Program-made: the position numbers and the translations under genes
Shown: positions 50,353-58,876 of the stretch, one piece after another
How the letters are laid out: each line of letters starts with the position of its first letter
Numbering within the stretch: position 1 is the first letter of the stretch
The notes under the pieces: model-generated
What the model was told of the DNA's origin: nothing
The model's database searches: none
What the model saw: the letters and a program-made list of their open reading frames with translations, nothing else
Assembly: GCF_029590555.1 (NCBI RefSeq)
Contig: NZ_CP081001.1
Location: 2,356,001-2,420,000, forward strand
Source: Sphingobium sp. V4
GTDB taxonomy: Bacteria; Pseudomonadota; Alphaproteobacteria; Sphingomonadales; Sphingomonadaceae
Reading direction: 5' to 3'
DNA length: 64,000 nt

Positions 50353-51600
50353 ATGCCGCAACGCTACAGTCTCACCGCCATCATCCTGCACTGGGCGATC
50401 GCCGCCCTGCTCGCCTTCCAGATCGCGGTCGGCTGGGCGCTGGAGGATCTGGGCGCGCGCGGCTTCTCCCTCTACCAGCTACACAAGTCGGTCGGCATGA
50501 CGATCCTGGCGCTGACCCTCGCCCGCATCGCCATCCGCTACTGGAAGCCGCGCCCCGCAAAGCTGGAGGGCGGCTGGCAGGGCGCGCTCGCCTCGGGCGT
50601 GCATGTCGGCCTCTACGCCTTCATGCTGGGCGCGCCGCTCACCGGCTGGGCGCTGGTGTCCACCGCCCGGGTCAAGGTGCCGACCCTGCTCTTCGGCATG
50701 CTGCCCCTGCCCCATCTTCCCCTCCCGGCTGGGAGCCACGCCGTTGCGGAAAATGGCCATGGCCTGCTCGCCTGGATCGGCATCGCCCTCGTGCTGCTCC
50801 ATGTCGCGGGGGCGCTGCGTCATCATGTGATGATGCGCGACGGCCTGATCTGGCGCATGGTGCCCGGCCGCTCGACCGCGCTGCTGCTGGCGTTGCCCGC
50901 GCTGATCCTGGTCGGCTTCGTCGCCGGCCGCGCGATCCTGCCCGCCCCGCAGGCCGCGCCCGTACCGGCACCGGTCGCGGAAGACGTCGACACCGAACCC
51001 GACACCAGCAACGTCGCCATGGCGCAAGCCGTCAACGCCGCCGCCGCACCCCCCGCCACCGCAGCGGCCAACGCCATCGAAGCCGCCACGGAGCAACCCG
51101 TTGGCCCGCCCCCGGCCTGGACCGTTCAGCCCGGCGGCCGCATCGGCTTTTCGGTCGGCAATGATGGCGACACGATCAGCGGCAGCTTTGCCCGATGGAC
51201 CGCCCGCATCGTCATGGACCCCGACCATCCGGAAAGCGCCGACATCCAGGTGTCGATCGACATGGCCTCTGCCAGCGTGGGCGACGCCTACAAGGACGGG
51301 ATGTTGCCGGGCGACGAATTCTTCGCCACCGCCGCCCACCCGACCGCGACCTTCGTGGCGAAGGGCGCCGAAGCGACCGGCCCCAACCGCTATCGCGCCA
51401 GCGGCACTCTGACCCTCAAGGGCGTATCGAAGCCGCAGGCGATCCGCTTCGCCCTGTCGGGCAAGGACGCCACCCGCAAGGTGTCGGGCAGCGCCACCAT
51501 CGCCCGCAGCGCCTTCGGCGTCGGCAATGGCGACAGCAGCACCGGCCTGACGCCGCAGGTGGCCGTCACCTTCGACTTTGCGGCCCGACGGAAGGACTAA
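50353..51600 (+). CDS. Cytochrome b561-YceI fusion protein
   Basis: The 415-residue protein joins two domains. Residues about 1-200 are a cytochrome b561 (CybB-like) membrane unit with four helices and candidate heme histidines in ILHWAIAALLAFQ, QLHKSVGMTI, NGHGLLAWIG and LLHVAGALRHHVM. After an Ala/Pro-rich linker (about 200-255), residues about 257-413 form a YceI-type lipocalin (IGFSVGNDGDTISGSF, YKDGMLPGDEFF, ASGTLTLKGVSK). YceI domains bind isoprenoid quinone-like lipids. The fusion suggests quinone-linked electron transfer on the periplasmic side; that is inference. Confidence 0.9.
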   Translation: MPQRYSLTAIILHWAIAALLAFQIAVGWALEDLGARGFSLYQLHKSVGMTILALTLARIAIRYWKPRPAKLEGGWQGALASGVHVGLYAFMLGAPLTGWALVSTARVKVPTLLFGMLPLPHLPLPAGSHAVAENGHGLLAWIGIALVLLHVAGALRHHVMMRDGLIWRMVPGRSTALLLALPALILVGFVAGRAILPAPQAAPVPAPVAEDVDTEPDTSNVAMAQAVNAAAAPPATAAANAIEAATEQPVGPPPAWTVQPGGRIGFSVGNDGDTISGSFARWTARIVMDPDHPESADIQVSIDMASASVGDAYKDGMLPGDEFFATAAHPTATFVAKGAEATGPNRYRASGTLTLKGVSKPQAIRFALSGKDATRKVSGSATIARSAFGVGNGDSSTGLTPQVAVTFDFAARRKD

Positions 51601-51713
51601 TCCCGCCGCGCACTGGCCCGGCGCCCATGGAAGGGCTATGGGTGCGACCCGGACAGGCGTGGTTCAGCATCGCCTTGTTACGGGCGGGCAACAACGACAA
51701 TTTGCAGGATAAT

Positions 51714-52094
51714 ATGATGCGCGCGCTCCCGATCGCGTTGGCGGCAGCCGCCCTCGCCGCCACGCCCGCCCCTGCGGCCCGCCCTTCGGCGCCCGCTTCG
51801 GGTAGTGGCGCCTTCATGTTCGAAACCGGCGCGACCCTGCTTTCCAAATGCCGCAACAAGGCGCCCGAATATGGGCTGGCCTGCACCGCCTATATCGTCG
51901 GCGTGGTGGACGGCATTCGCAAGGACGCCTTCATCGGCCGGGGCCGCCCGGTCTGCTGGCCCGACCGCATGGGCGCGGACGAGGCGCGCCGCATCATCGT
52001 CGCCTATCTCGAACGCTGGCCCGACCAGCGCAAGGCGCCCGCCTCCGTGCTGGTCAGCGTGGCCCTCAACGAGCGCTATCCCTGCCAGAAATAG
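51714..52094 (+). CDS. Rap1a/Tai family periplasmic protein
   Basis: The 126-residue product (ATG at 51,714, after AGGATAAT) has a signal peptide (about 1-22). The Rap1a/Tai layout is clear: CRNKAPEYGLACTAYIVGVVDGI, RPVCWPD near 79-84, a YLERWPDQR helix and the ending LNERYPCQK, with paired cysteines. Named members are immunity proteins against type VI amidase effectors, but many are stand-alone genes of unknown role. No effector or secretion gene is nearby, so the immunity role is not supported here. Confidence 0.82.
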   Translation: MMRALPIALAAAALAATPAPAARPSAPASGSGAFMFETGATLLSKCRNKAPEYGLACTAYIVGVVDGIRKDAFIGRGRPVCWPDRMGADEARRIIVAYLERWPDQRKAPASVLVSVALNERYPCQK

Positions 52095-52223
52095 AGGGCG
52101 CCGATCAGCCTGATCGGGACAAATCATTGCGCATTTCCATGGTCGAAATGGTACATTCTTGCCTTGCCGCCCGCAGGCGCGTAGGTGCGGCGCCTATTTT
52201 ATCTTGTGCGAAGGAGACTCGAC

Positions 52224-53594
52224 GTGGCGGCGAAGTGGACGCCGGATAGCTGGCGGAGCCAAAAGGGCATCCAGATGCCCTTTTATCGGGATGCGGGGGC
52301 GCTTGCCTCGGTAGAGGCCCAGCTTGGCCAGTTTCCGCCGCTCGTCTTTGCGGGCGAGGCGCGCAACCTGAAGGCCGACCTGGCCAAGGTCGTCAATGGC
52401 GAGGCCTTCCTGCTCCAGGGCGGCGACTGCGCCGAAAGTTTCGCGGAGTTCCATCCGAACAATATCCGCGACACCTTCCGCGTGCTGCTCCAGATGGCGG
52501 TCGTCCTGACCTTCGCGTCGAAGCTGCCGGTGGTGAAGGTCGGCCGCATGGCGGGCCAGTTCGCCAAGCCGCGCTCGGCCGATACCGAGACGATCGGCGG
52601 CGTGGAGCTGCCCAGCTATCGCGGCGACAATGTCAACGACATCGCCTTCACCGCCGAATCGCGTGAGCCGGACCCGGAACGGATGATCCGCGCCTACAAC
52701 CAGTCGGCCGCGACGCTCAACCTGCTGCGCGCCTTCTCGACCGGCGGCTATGCCAGCCTGGAACGGGTGCATGGCTGGATGCTCGATTTCATGGGCCGCA
52801 GCCCCTGGGCCGCGAAGTTCGAGGCGATGGCCGACCAGATCGGCCAGGCGCTCGACTTCATGCGCGCCTGCGGCCTCCATGCCGACACCGTGCCGCAACT
52901 GGGCGGGACCAGCTTCTACACCAGCCATGAAGCGCTGCTGCTGCCGTTCGAACAGGCGCTGACCCGGCAGGATTCGCTGACCGGCGACTGGTATGACACC
53001 TCCGCGCACATGCTGTGGATCGGCGACCGCACCCGCTTCGAAGGGTCGGCCCATGTCGAATATCTGCGCGGCATCGGCAACCCGATCGGCATGAAGTGCG
53101 GCCCCAGCCTCGAGCCGGACGCGCTCCTCCGCCTGCTCGACATATTGAACCCGTCGCGCGAGGCAGGGCGCATCACGCTCATCACCCGCTATGGCCATGA
53201 CAAGATCGAGGCGGGCCTGCCCAAGCTGGTGCGCGCGGTGCTGCGCGAAGGCCATCCGGTGGTCTGGTCCTGCGATCCGATGCACGGCAACGTCATCAAG
53301 GCGGCCAATGGCTACAAGACGCGGCCGTTCGACCGCATCCTGGCCGAAGTGCGCGGCTTCTTCGCCGTCCACCGCGCCGAGGGCAGCTTCGGCGGCGGCA
53401 TCCACGCGGAAATGACCGGCCAGAACGTCACCGAATGCACCGGCGGCGCCATCGCCATCACCGACGAGGGGCTGGCCGACCGCTACCACACCCATTGCGA
53501 CCCGCGCCTCAACGCGGCGCAGAGCCTGGAGCTGGCCTTCCTGCTGGCCGAGATGCTCAACGAGGAACTGAAGGAACGCCGCGCCGCGGCCTGA
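52224..53594 (+). CDS. Class II 3-deoxy-7-phosphoheptulonate (DAHP) synthase
   Basis: This is the first enzyme of the shikimate pathway (phosphoenolpyruvate plus erythrose 4-phosphate). The start is the GTG at 52,224, with AAGGAG 7 bases upstream, giving 456 residues, the size of plant-type (class II) enzymes. [15 protein letters not shown] near 71, [16 protein letters not shown] near 233, the KCGPS segment near 292, [10 protein letters not shown] near 322 and SCDPMHGNV near 352 match this class. A strong hairpin follows. Confidence 0.95.
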   Translation: MAAKWTPDSWRSQKGIQMPFYRDAGALASVEAQLGQFPPLVFAGEARNLKADLAKVVNGEAFLLQGGDCAESFAEFHPNNIRDTFRVLLQMAVVLTFASKLPVVKVGRMAGQFAKPRSADTETIGGVELPSYRGDNVNDIAFTAESREPDPERMIRAYNQSAATLNLLRAFSTGGYASLERVHGWMLDFMGRSPWAAKFEAMADQIGQALDFMRACGLHADTVPQLGGTSFYTSHEALLLPFEQALTRQDSLTGDWYDTSAHMLWIGDRTRFEGSAHVEYLRGIGNPIGMKCGPSLEPDALLRLLDILNPSREAGRITLITRYGHDKIEAGLPKLVRAVLREGHPVVWSCDPMHGNVIKAANGYKTRPFDRILAEVRGFFAVHRAEGSFGGGIHAEMTGQNVTECTGGAIAITDEGLADRYHTHCDPRLNAAQSLELAFLLAEMLNEELKERRAAA

Positions 53595-53604
53595 CGAACG
53601 AGCC

Positions 53605-53631
53605 GGGGCCGGATCGCAACGATCCGGCCCC
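53605..53631 (+). terminator. Hairpin terminator after DAHP synthase
   Basis: A perfect 11-base stem, GGGGCCGGATC/GATCCGGCCCC, with loop GCAAC, lies 10 bases after the stop codon. The following sequence (GATTGCTTT) is only weakly T-rich. Confidence 0.7.
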
Positions 53632-53687
53632 GATTGCTTTCAGGTGGCCTGGATTGCCGCCGGACGGACATTCGGGTGGATTGCGTA

Positions 53688-53719
53688 ACGGCCGCTCTCC
53701 GGGTCGCGGGAATAACGGA
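53688..53719. repeat. Solo REP-like element
   Basis: Read on the minus strand, TTATTCCCGCGACCCGGAGA with GCGGCCGTTACG beyond it. It shares TCATTCCCGCGACCCGAAGG-like sequence with the element at 50,028, so the two belong to one family. Confidence 0.5.
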
Positions 53720-53798
53720 ACGGGTGGATAGGCGACTGACTGGTTTCAAGATTTAGCCGCGCATTGCAGACGTTCAAGATCGATGCGATCAACGCCAT

Positions 53799-54308
53799 AT
53801 GATGGCTCTTGATGATTTTACCTTACCTATGATCGGCCACCCAGCATGGGGAGCCAGACAAGGTTATGGCAGCTTTTTGACCTTCGAGTTTGGTGATCCC
53901 AAACTAACGGTTCAAGAATGGCGCTCGGAGCAGCAAGGATTTCGACGGCAGGCCTACGTTCAGGGGCGGTGGCACATTTGGATTTATTGCTGCGAATGGC
54001 GTGTATTGATTAATGGTCAGCCAATCGCGTGGAGCGAGGATAGCCGAGATGATATTTTCCGCGCCACTGCCAACCTCGATGGGCAGAAACTGACCAATAT
54101 TTCGGTATTCCCTGCCGCTGGCCGATCCAGATTTGAATTTGATCTCGGTGCCGCTCTTGAAACGTGGGCAGTCGGCGATGATCCAACTACCGAACAATGG
54201 TTTATCTATGGGCCAGATGCCGTCTTCGCCTTTCGCGCAGATGGTCAATATAGCCTGCACCCAGCGGATACGCCGCCTGACATGAAACGATGGAAACCGC
54301 TCACCTAA
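53799..54308 (+). CDS. AT-rich orphan protein, 169 aa
   Basis: I do not recognise the family. The protein is soluble, with many aromatic residues and short strands (GYGSFLTFEFGDP, WHIWIYCCEWRVLINGQPI, EQWFIYGPDAVFAFR), suggesting an all-beta or alpha/beta fold. Two adjacent cysteines lie near residues 64-65. Codon use and base composition are clearly more AT-rich than the neighbours (many TTT, AAT, GAT codons), and REP elements lie on both sides, suggesting acquisition. Size and composition resemble solitary immunity-type proteins, but no toxin is adjacent. No clear ribosome site precedes the tandem ATGs. Confidence 0.7.
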   Translation: MMALDDFTLPMIGHPAWGARQGYGSFLTFEFGDPKLTVQEWRSEQQGFRRQAYVQGRWHIWIYCCEWRVLINGQPIAWSEDSRDDIFRATANLDGQKLTNISVFPAAGRSRFEFDLGAALETWAVGDDPTTEQWFIYGPDAVFAFRADGQYSLHPADTPPDMKRWKPLT

Positions 54309-54380
54309 ACGTCTGCTATCAGACTCTAATCTGTTCACCACCTATGACCTGCATTGGTCGCTTCCTGCCATTCCTACAAT

Positions 54381-54463
54381 CGTCATGCCGGGCTTGACCC
54401 GGCATCCCGCTTTTCTTCGCTCAAATGAAGAAGCGGGATCCCGGCTCAAGGCCGGGATGACGG
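54381..54463. repeat. REP pair (BIME-like)
   Basis: CGTCATGCCGGGCTTGACCC continuing through GGCATCCCGC (left arm) and, inverted, GCGGGATCCCGGCTCAAGGC continuing through CGGGATGACGG, joined by a TTTTCTTC-GCTCAAAT-GAAGAA stem. This is the well-known alphaproteobacterial form with CTTGACCCGG in the arm. Confidence 0.8.
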
Positions 54464-54764
54464 TGAAGGATGGTCGTTTGCGGAAATCCGCAACTCCATC
54501 CCTCGCCCCTGCGCCCTCGGCAAAAACCCTTCCAATGTAGGATCTTCTCTGATCTATCCTGGCGGATGGAACAGCCTGCCGCTCCCCTGCCGCCCTTGCT
54601 GGCGCCGTGCCGCATCGCCCGGTGCCGCGCCGCTGCCGCGCGGGCGGAGCGCAGGCGCGTCGGGGACGCGTCGCGGGCGCTTTGCGGAGGCTTTTCCGGC
54701 AAAATTGCGACGTCGGTGTGAACTTCGCGGGACGAGCGCCGGCGTCCGTCGAACGGCGAAAATC
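54464..54764. other. Intergenic stretch without recognised gene
   Basis: Between the REP pair and dapE I see no convincing reading frame, RNA or promoter motif on either strand. It is the downstream side of dapE and of the orphan gene. Confidence 0.5.
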
Positions 54765-55928
54765 TCAGCCGCGCGCCAGCGCCCGTTCCACCACCAGCGC
54801 ATAGATGCGCGTCAGGTCGCGCAGATCCTGCACCGCCACCGCCTCGTCCAGCTTGTGCATGGTCGCATTGTTCAGGCCGAACTCCACCACCGGGCAGAGA
54901 CGCGACAGGAAGCGCGCGTCGGACGTGCCGCCGGTGGTGGACAATTCCGCCTCCACCCCGGTCACGTCGCGGATCGCGCCGCGCACCAGGTCGGACAGGG
55001 CGCCCGGCTGGGTCAGGAAGGATTCGCCGCTGATCCGCGCCTCCACCGTGCCGCCCTCGGTCGCCGCGATGGCCTTGATCCGTTCGATCAGCGATGCGCC
55101 GCTATGCTGGTCGTTGAAACGGATCGAGATGCGCGCCGTCGCCTTGCCGGGGATGACATTATGCGCGGCATTGCCGACCTCCAGGTCGGTGATCTCGATA
55201 TTGCTGGGCTGGAACCAGTCGGTCCCCTCGTCCAGCACCTCCGCCTCGATCGCCGTCAGGATGCGTACCAGCCGGGGGATCGGATTGTCGGCCAGATGCG
55301 GATAGGCGACATGGCCCTGGCTGCCCGCGACGCTGATCCACATGTTGACCGACCCGCGCCGGCCGATCTTGACCACGTCGCCCAGCCGCGCCGACGATGT
55401 CGGCTCGCCCACCAGGCATAGGTCGGGGCGCAGGTCGCGCGCCGCCATCCGGTCCATCAGCGCCAGCGTGCCATGGACCGCCGGACCTTCCTCGTCGCCG
55501 GTGATGATCAGGCTGATCGTGCCGGGCAGGTCGTCGGGCAGGTCGGACAGCGCCGCCACGAAGGCGGCGATCGATCCCTTCATATCCACCGCGCCCCGGC
55601 CGTAGAGCAGGTCGCCGCGCATTTCCGGCGCGAAGGGGTCGCTGGTCCAGCCCGGCCCGGGCGGCACCACGTCCAGATGCCCGGCAAACGCGAAATGCGG
55701 TCCCGCGCCCGTGGTGCGCCAGGCGAGCAGATTTTCGACCGGCCCGTCGGGCGCGGCCCCCGTGACGAAGCGGTCGACAGTGAAGCCGAGCGGCGCCAGC
55801 ATTGCCTCAAGGGCCGTAAAGACTTCGCCGGTGGCGGGTGTTACCGAAGGGCAGGCCATCAGGCGCTGGGCCAGGGCCACGACGGTGTCATGGGGCATAT
55901 CGGGGTCTTTGGGGCTGGTCATGCTCAT
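54765..55928 (-). CDS. dapE: Succinyl-diaminopimelate desuccinylase
   Basis: DapE is a dinuclear zinc hydrolase of lysine/diaminopimelate synthesis. It has 387 residues (E. coli 375). The metal and catalytic motifs are intact: FAGHLDVVPPG near 79-89, GRGAVDMKG near 110-118, TGDEEGPAVHG near 143 and the C-terminal EFGLNNATMHKLDE. Two other ATGs lie at codons 3 and 11; none has a strong ribosome site. Confidence 0.95.
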   Translation of the reverse strand: MSMTSPKDPDMPHDTVVALAQRLMACPSVTPATGEVFTALEAMLAPLGFTVDRFVTGAAPDGPVENLLAWRTTGAGPHFAFAGHLDVVPPGPGWTSDPFAPEMRGDLLYGRGAVDMKGSIAAFVAALSDLPDDLPGTISLIITGDEEGPAVHGTLALMDRMAARDLRPDLCLVGEPTSSARLGDVVKIGRRGSVNMWISVAGSQGHVAYPHLADNPIPRLVRILTAIEAEVLDEGTDWFQPSNIEITDLEVGNAAHNVIPGKATARISIRFNDQHSGASLIERIKAIAATEGGTVEARISGESFLTQPGALSDLVRGAIRDVTGVEAELSTTGGTSDARFLSRLCPVVEFGLNNATMHKLDEAVAVQDLRDLTRIYALVVERALARG

Positions 55929-55985
55929 GCCGCCGCGTTAGCGAAAGCCGTGCCCGTTGGCCAGCGGCAGAAGGAGGATGAGGCC

Positions 55986-56429
55986 ATGCCTCGCATCGAT
56001 CTGGACAGCATCGCCCCGGTAAACAGCACCGGCTACCCGAACGCCCATGCCGGCATGGTCAGGGAAAGATGGGTCCGGCGGCTGGGTCCGGTGAGCGGAC
56101 TGTCCGATTTCGGGGTCAGTCATGTCGTGCTGAAGCCCGGCGCGGCCTCTTCCCACCGGCACTGGCATGAGGATGAGGATGAATTCATCGTGGTGCTGGC
56201 GGGCGAGGCGGTACTGGTCGAGGACGACGCGCGGACCCTGCTGCATCCGGGCGACATGGCGGCCTTCCCCAAGGGCGAACCCAACGGCCATCATCTGGTC
56301 AATGAAAGCGGCGCGGATTGCGTGCTCCTCGCCTTCGGCCGTCCGCCATCGGGCGATTGCCATTATTCGGACGTGGACATGCTATGGTCGGGCGGAGCCT
56401 ACCGCCACAGGGATGGGAGCAGCTATTGA
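55986..56429 (+). CDS. Cupin-domain protein
   Basis: This 147-residue single-domain cupin starts after AGGAGGATGAGGCC. The first cupin motif is HRHWHEDEDEFIVVLAGEA near 58-76 (metal-binding His and Glu). The second is HPGDMAAFPKGEPNGHHL near 87-104. The C-terminus contains DCHYSDVDM. Members are often annotated as transcription-linked or sugar-related cupins, with no defined reaction. Its stop overlaps the possible TTG start of the next gene. Confidence 0.86.
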   Translation: MPRIDLDSIAPVNSTGYPNAHAGMVRERWVRRLGPVSGLSDFGVSHVVLKPGAASSHRHWHEDEDEFIVVLAGEAVLVEDDARTLLHPGDMAAFPKGEPNGHHLVNESGADCVLLAFGRPPSGDCHYSDVDMLWSGGAYRHRDGSSY

Positions 56430-56434
56430 CGGGA

Positions 56435-57472
56435 ATGATGGAACGCCGCGCGTGGATGAAGAGCGCGGCCATGGCCGCCATGCTGGCGGCGGCGCGGACG
56501 CCCGCTTCGGCGGCCACCACAGGACTGATCCTGCCGCCCCGCCTGCGGCAGGGCGATATGGTCGGCCTGATCGAGCCGGCGGGCTTCACCGACGATGCGT
56601 TCGACCTCGACCTGGTCAAGGAAACGATCAGCGCCATGGGGCTGCGGCCCAAGCCCGCGCGCCATCTGGCGGACCGCCACGGCTATCTGGCGGGCACCGA
56701 TGCCGATCGGGCGGCAGACGTGAATGCGATGTTCGCCGACCCGGAGGTGCGCGCGGTGTTCGCGGTGCGCGGCGGCTGGGGATGCGCGCGCATCCTGCCG
56801 CTGCTCGATTTCGCCACCATCCGCAAAAATCCCAAGCTGCTGGTCGGCTTTTCCGACATTACCGCGCTGCACCTGGCCTTTGCGGCGAAGGCGGGTTTCA
56901 CCACCATCCACGGCCCCAATGCGTCGAGCAGTTGGGGCAGCTATAGCTGGGAGGCCTTCCGCTCGGTCGCGTTCGACGCCGGGACGCCGACCTTCGCCAA
57001 CCCGCAGGGGCATGAGGACCGGCTGGTGCAGCGCGCGGGCCGCATCCGCACCTTTCGCCCCGGCACGGCGCGGGGCAGGCTGCTGGGCGGCAACCTCACC
57101 GTGCTGGCGGCGCTGATGGGGACGCCATGGCTGCCCGATTTTTCCGGCGCGATCCTCTTCATCGAGGATATCAGCGAGCAGCCCTACCGGATCGACCGGA
57201 TGCTGACCCAGTTGAAGCTGGCCGGTATGCTCGACAGGCTCAAGGGCGTGGTGTTCGGCCAGTGCAGCGATTGCGGCCCGGCCGGCGCCAGCTATGGCGG
57301 CTTCACCCTGTCGCAGGTGCTGCAACAGCATCTGGAACCGCTCGGCATTCCCGCCTTTCAGGGCGGCCAGTTCGGCCATGTCGCCAACCAGTATAGCCTG
57401 CCGCTGGGCGTGCAGGCGGAAATGGATGCAACGGCGGGCACGATCCGGCTGCTGGAGCCGGCGGTGGCCTGA
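56435..57472 (+). CDS. Exported LD-carboxypeptidase (family S66)
   Basis: This serine peptidase removes the terminal D-Ala from peptidoglycan tetrapeptides. The family motif GFSDITALH (Ser nucleophile) lies near 145; VRGGWGCARILPLLD precedes it and the C-terminal HVANQYSLPLGV carries the catalytic His. The N-terminus has a Tat-like signal (ERRAWMKSAAMAAMLAAA), so it is exported, unlike cytoplasmic E. coli LdcA. I give the ATG at 56,435 (345 residues). A TTG at 56,426, overlapping the cupin stop and preceded by GGGAG, has the better ribosome site. Confidence 0.88.
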   Translation: MMERRAWMKSAAMAAMLAAARTPASAATTGLILPPRLRQGDMVGLIEPAGFTDDAFDLDLVKETISAMGLRPKPARHLADRHGYLAGTDADRAADVNAMFADPEVRAVFAVRGGWGCARILPLLDFATIRKNPKLLVGFSDITALHLAFAAKAGFTTIHGPNASSSWGSYSWEAFRSVAFDAGTPTFANPQGHEDRLVQRAGRIRTFRPGTARGRLLGGNLTVLAALMGTPWLPDFSGAILFIEDISEQPYRIDRMLTQLKLAGMLDRLKGVVFGQCSDCGPAGASYGGFTLSQVLQQHLEPLGIPAFQGGQFGHVANQYSLPLGVQAEMDATAGTIRLLEPAVA

Positions 57473-57476
57473 GCGG

Positions 57477-58061
57477 TCAGGGACGTTCGTCCCAGCGGAC
57501 CAGCCGGACGGCGCCATCCGCTTCGACGATGAACTCGCCGAACGCCCCGGTCCGCAGCTTGCGCGGTGGCAGGCCCAGCGCCAGGAGGGCGAAACGGGCC
57601 GCGCCATTGCTGGTGACGAGCAGGTCGACCCCCTCGCGCTGCTCGGCGAAGACGGCGCGCCAGGCGGCAAGGCGTGCTTCTGCGTCGACGATCCAGCCGT
57701 CGGGCGCGACGCCCTGCTCTTCCCACAGCGCCAGCGCCGGCGCGCCGATCCGCGCCGTCACCTCGGCTTCGGACCGCCCCTCGTCCGGACCATGATCGAT
57801 CTCGCCCAGCCAGTCGCGCGCACCGTCAGGCGCATGACCCGTCGCCGTCGCGATCGCCTGCGCCGTTTCGCGGGCGCGCAGCAGCGGGCTGGACAGCATG
57901 CGGCCGATCCGAATGCCCTCCCCGGCGAACCAGCCACCCAGCCTTTCCGCCTGGGCGCGGCCGCTCTCCACCAGCGGAATGTCGGTGCGCGATCCGATCC
58001 GGCGCGGCTCCTCGCCGCTGGTGAAGGTATTGCCGTGGCGAATGACGAAGATACGGCGCAT
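57477..58061 (-). CDS. Histidine phosphatase superfamily protein, second His replaced
   Basis: The 194-residue protein begins MRRIFVIRHGNT, the phospho-accepting RHG motif of the phosphoglycerate mutase-like family. DEGRSEAEV near 92 matches the usual WEG..E acid region. The position of the second catalytic His (normally SHGG) reads VTSNGAARF near 150, with Asn in place of His. Activity may therefore be altered. It is the last gene downstream of kdsD-kdsB. Confidence 0.85.
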   Translation of the reverse strand: MRRIFVIRHGNTFTSGEEPRRIGSRTDIPLVESGRAQAERLGGWFAGEGIRIGRMLSSPLLRARETAQAIATATGHAPDGARDWLGEIDHGPDEGRSEAEVTARIGAPALALWEEQGVAPDGWIVDAEARLAAWRAVFAEQREGVDLLVTSNGAARFALLALGLPPRKLRTGAFGEFIVEADGAVRLVRWDERP

Positions 58062-58066
58062 GGCGG

Positions 58067-58876
58067 TCAGAGCGGCGGCGTGGGATCGCCATGCTCGGCG
58101 ATCAGCCGTTCGACGCGGTCGATGTCGGCCTCGGTATCGATGCCCGAACTGTCGAACCGCGGCGGATCGACCGCGACGGTCATGACGGGGATGCCCATTT
58201 CCAGCAGCCGCAACTGCTCCAGCCCTTCGAGCGTTTCAAGCGCGGTCGGCGGGCACGCCTCGAAGCGGCGCAGCGCGTCCAGCGCATAGCCGTACAGGCC
58301 GACATGGCGCCACACCGGCGAGAGCGGCTGGCTGGCGCGCAACCTGTCCTCGTCGCGGATCGCCGGAATGATGGTCTTGGAAAACCAAAGCGCCCGGCCG
58401 TCAGGCGCGCGCGCGCAACTGGTGCCGCTGAAGGGCGAGCGCGTCTTGTGATCGCGCAGCGCGTCGAGCGCCGCCCAGTCGAGCGCGATCACCGGCGTGG
58501 CAACCTCAGCCCCGTGCTCCAGCGTCGCGATGACCGCGCCGAGCGCGCCTTCCGGCTGGAAGGGCGAGTCCCCCTGGAGATTGATGACGAACTGCGGCGC
58601 CTGCGCCCTGGCCAGCGCCGCGGCCAGGGCCCGGCCCGATCCGGTCGCAATCGCGCTGTCGGTCATGATCGCCGGGCAGCCGACAGCCTGCGCATGATCG
58701 GCGATTTCCGCGTCATCGGTCGCGACCACCAGCGCGACATCGCTGCGGCCCGCGATGGCCGCGCGGGCCATCGCGATAGTGCGATGCAGCAGGCTGCGGC
58801 CGGCGATCAGCCGTAGCGGCTTGCGCGGCAGGCGGGTCGATCCGGCACGCGCAGGAATGACGACAAGATGGTTCAG
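58067..58876 (-). CDS. kdsB: CMP-KDO synthetase (KdsB) with probable CTG start
   Basis: KdsB activates KDO with CTP for LPS. The first ATG (58,771) would cut off the nucleotide-binding N-terminus. Upstream, the same frame encodes HLVVIPARAGSTRLPRKPL, the diagnostic KdsB motif, and stays open only as far as a TGA near 58,936. Between them there is no ATG, GTG or TTG. The CTG at 58,876 overlaps the kdsD stop as CTGA and gives 269 residues (E. coli 248). VINLQGDSPF near 97-106 and HVGLYGYALDAL near 187 confirm the family. The start codon is inferred. Confidence 0.88.
   Translation of the reverse strand: MNHLVVIPARAGSTRLPRKPLRLIAGRSLLHRTIAMARAAIAGRSDVALVVATDDAEIADHAQAVGCPAIMTDSAIATGSGRALAAALARAQAPQFVINLQGDSPFQPEGALGAVIATLEHGAEVATPVIALDWAALDALRDHKTRSPFSGTSCARAPDGRALWFSKTIIPAIRDEDRLRASQPLSPVWRHVGLYGYALDALRRFEACPPTALETLEGLEQLRLLEMGIPVMTVAVDPPRFDSSGIDTEADIDRVERLIAEHGDPTPPL

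Noticed and set aside
51714..52094. Type VI immunity role for the Rap1a/Tai protein
   Set aside because: No effector, VgrG or Hcp gene is nearby; the family has many stand-alone members.
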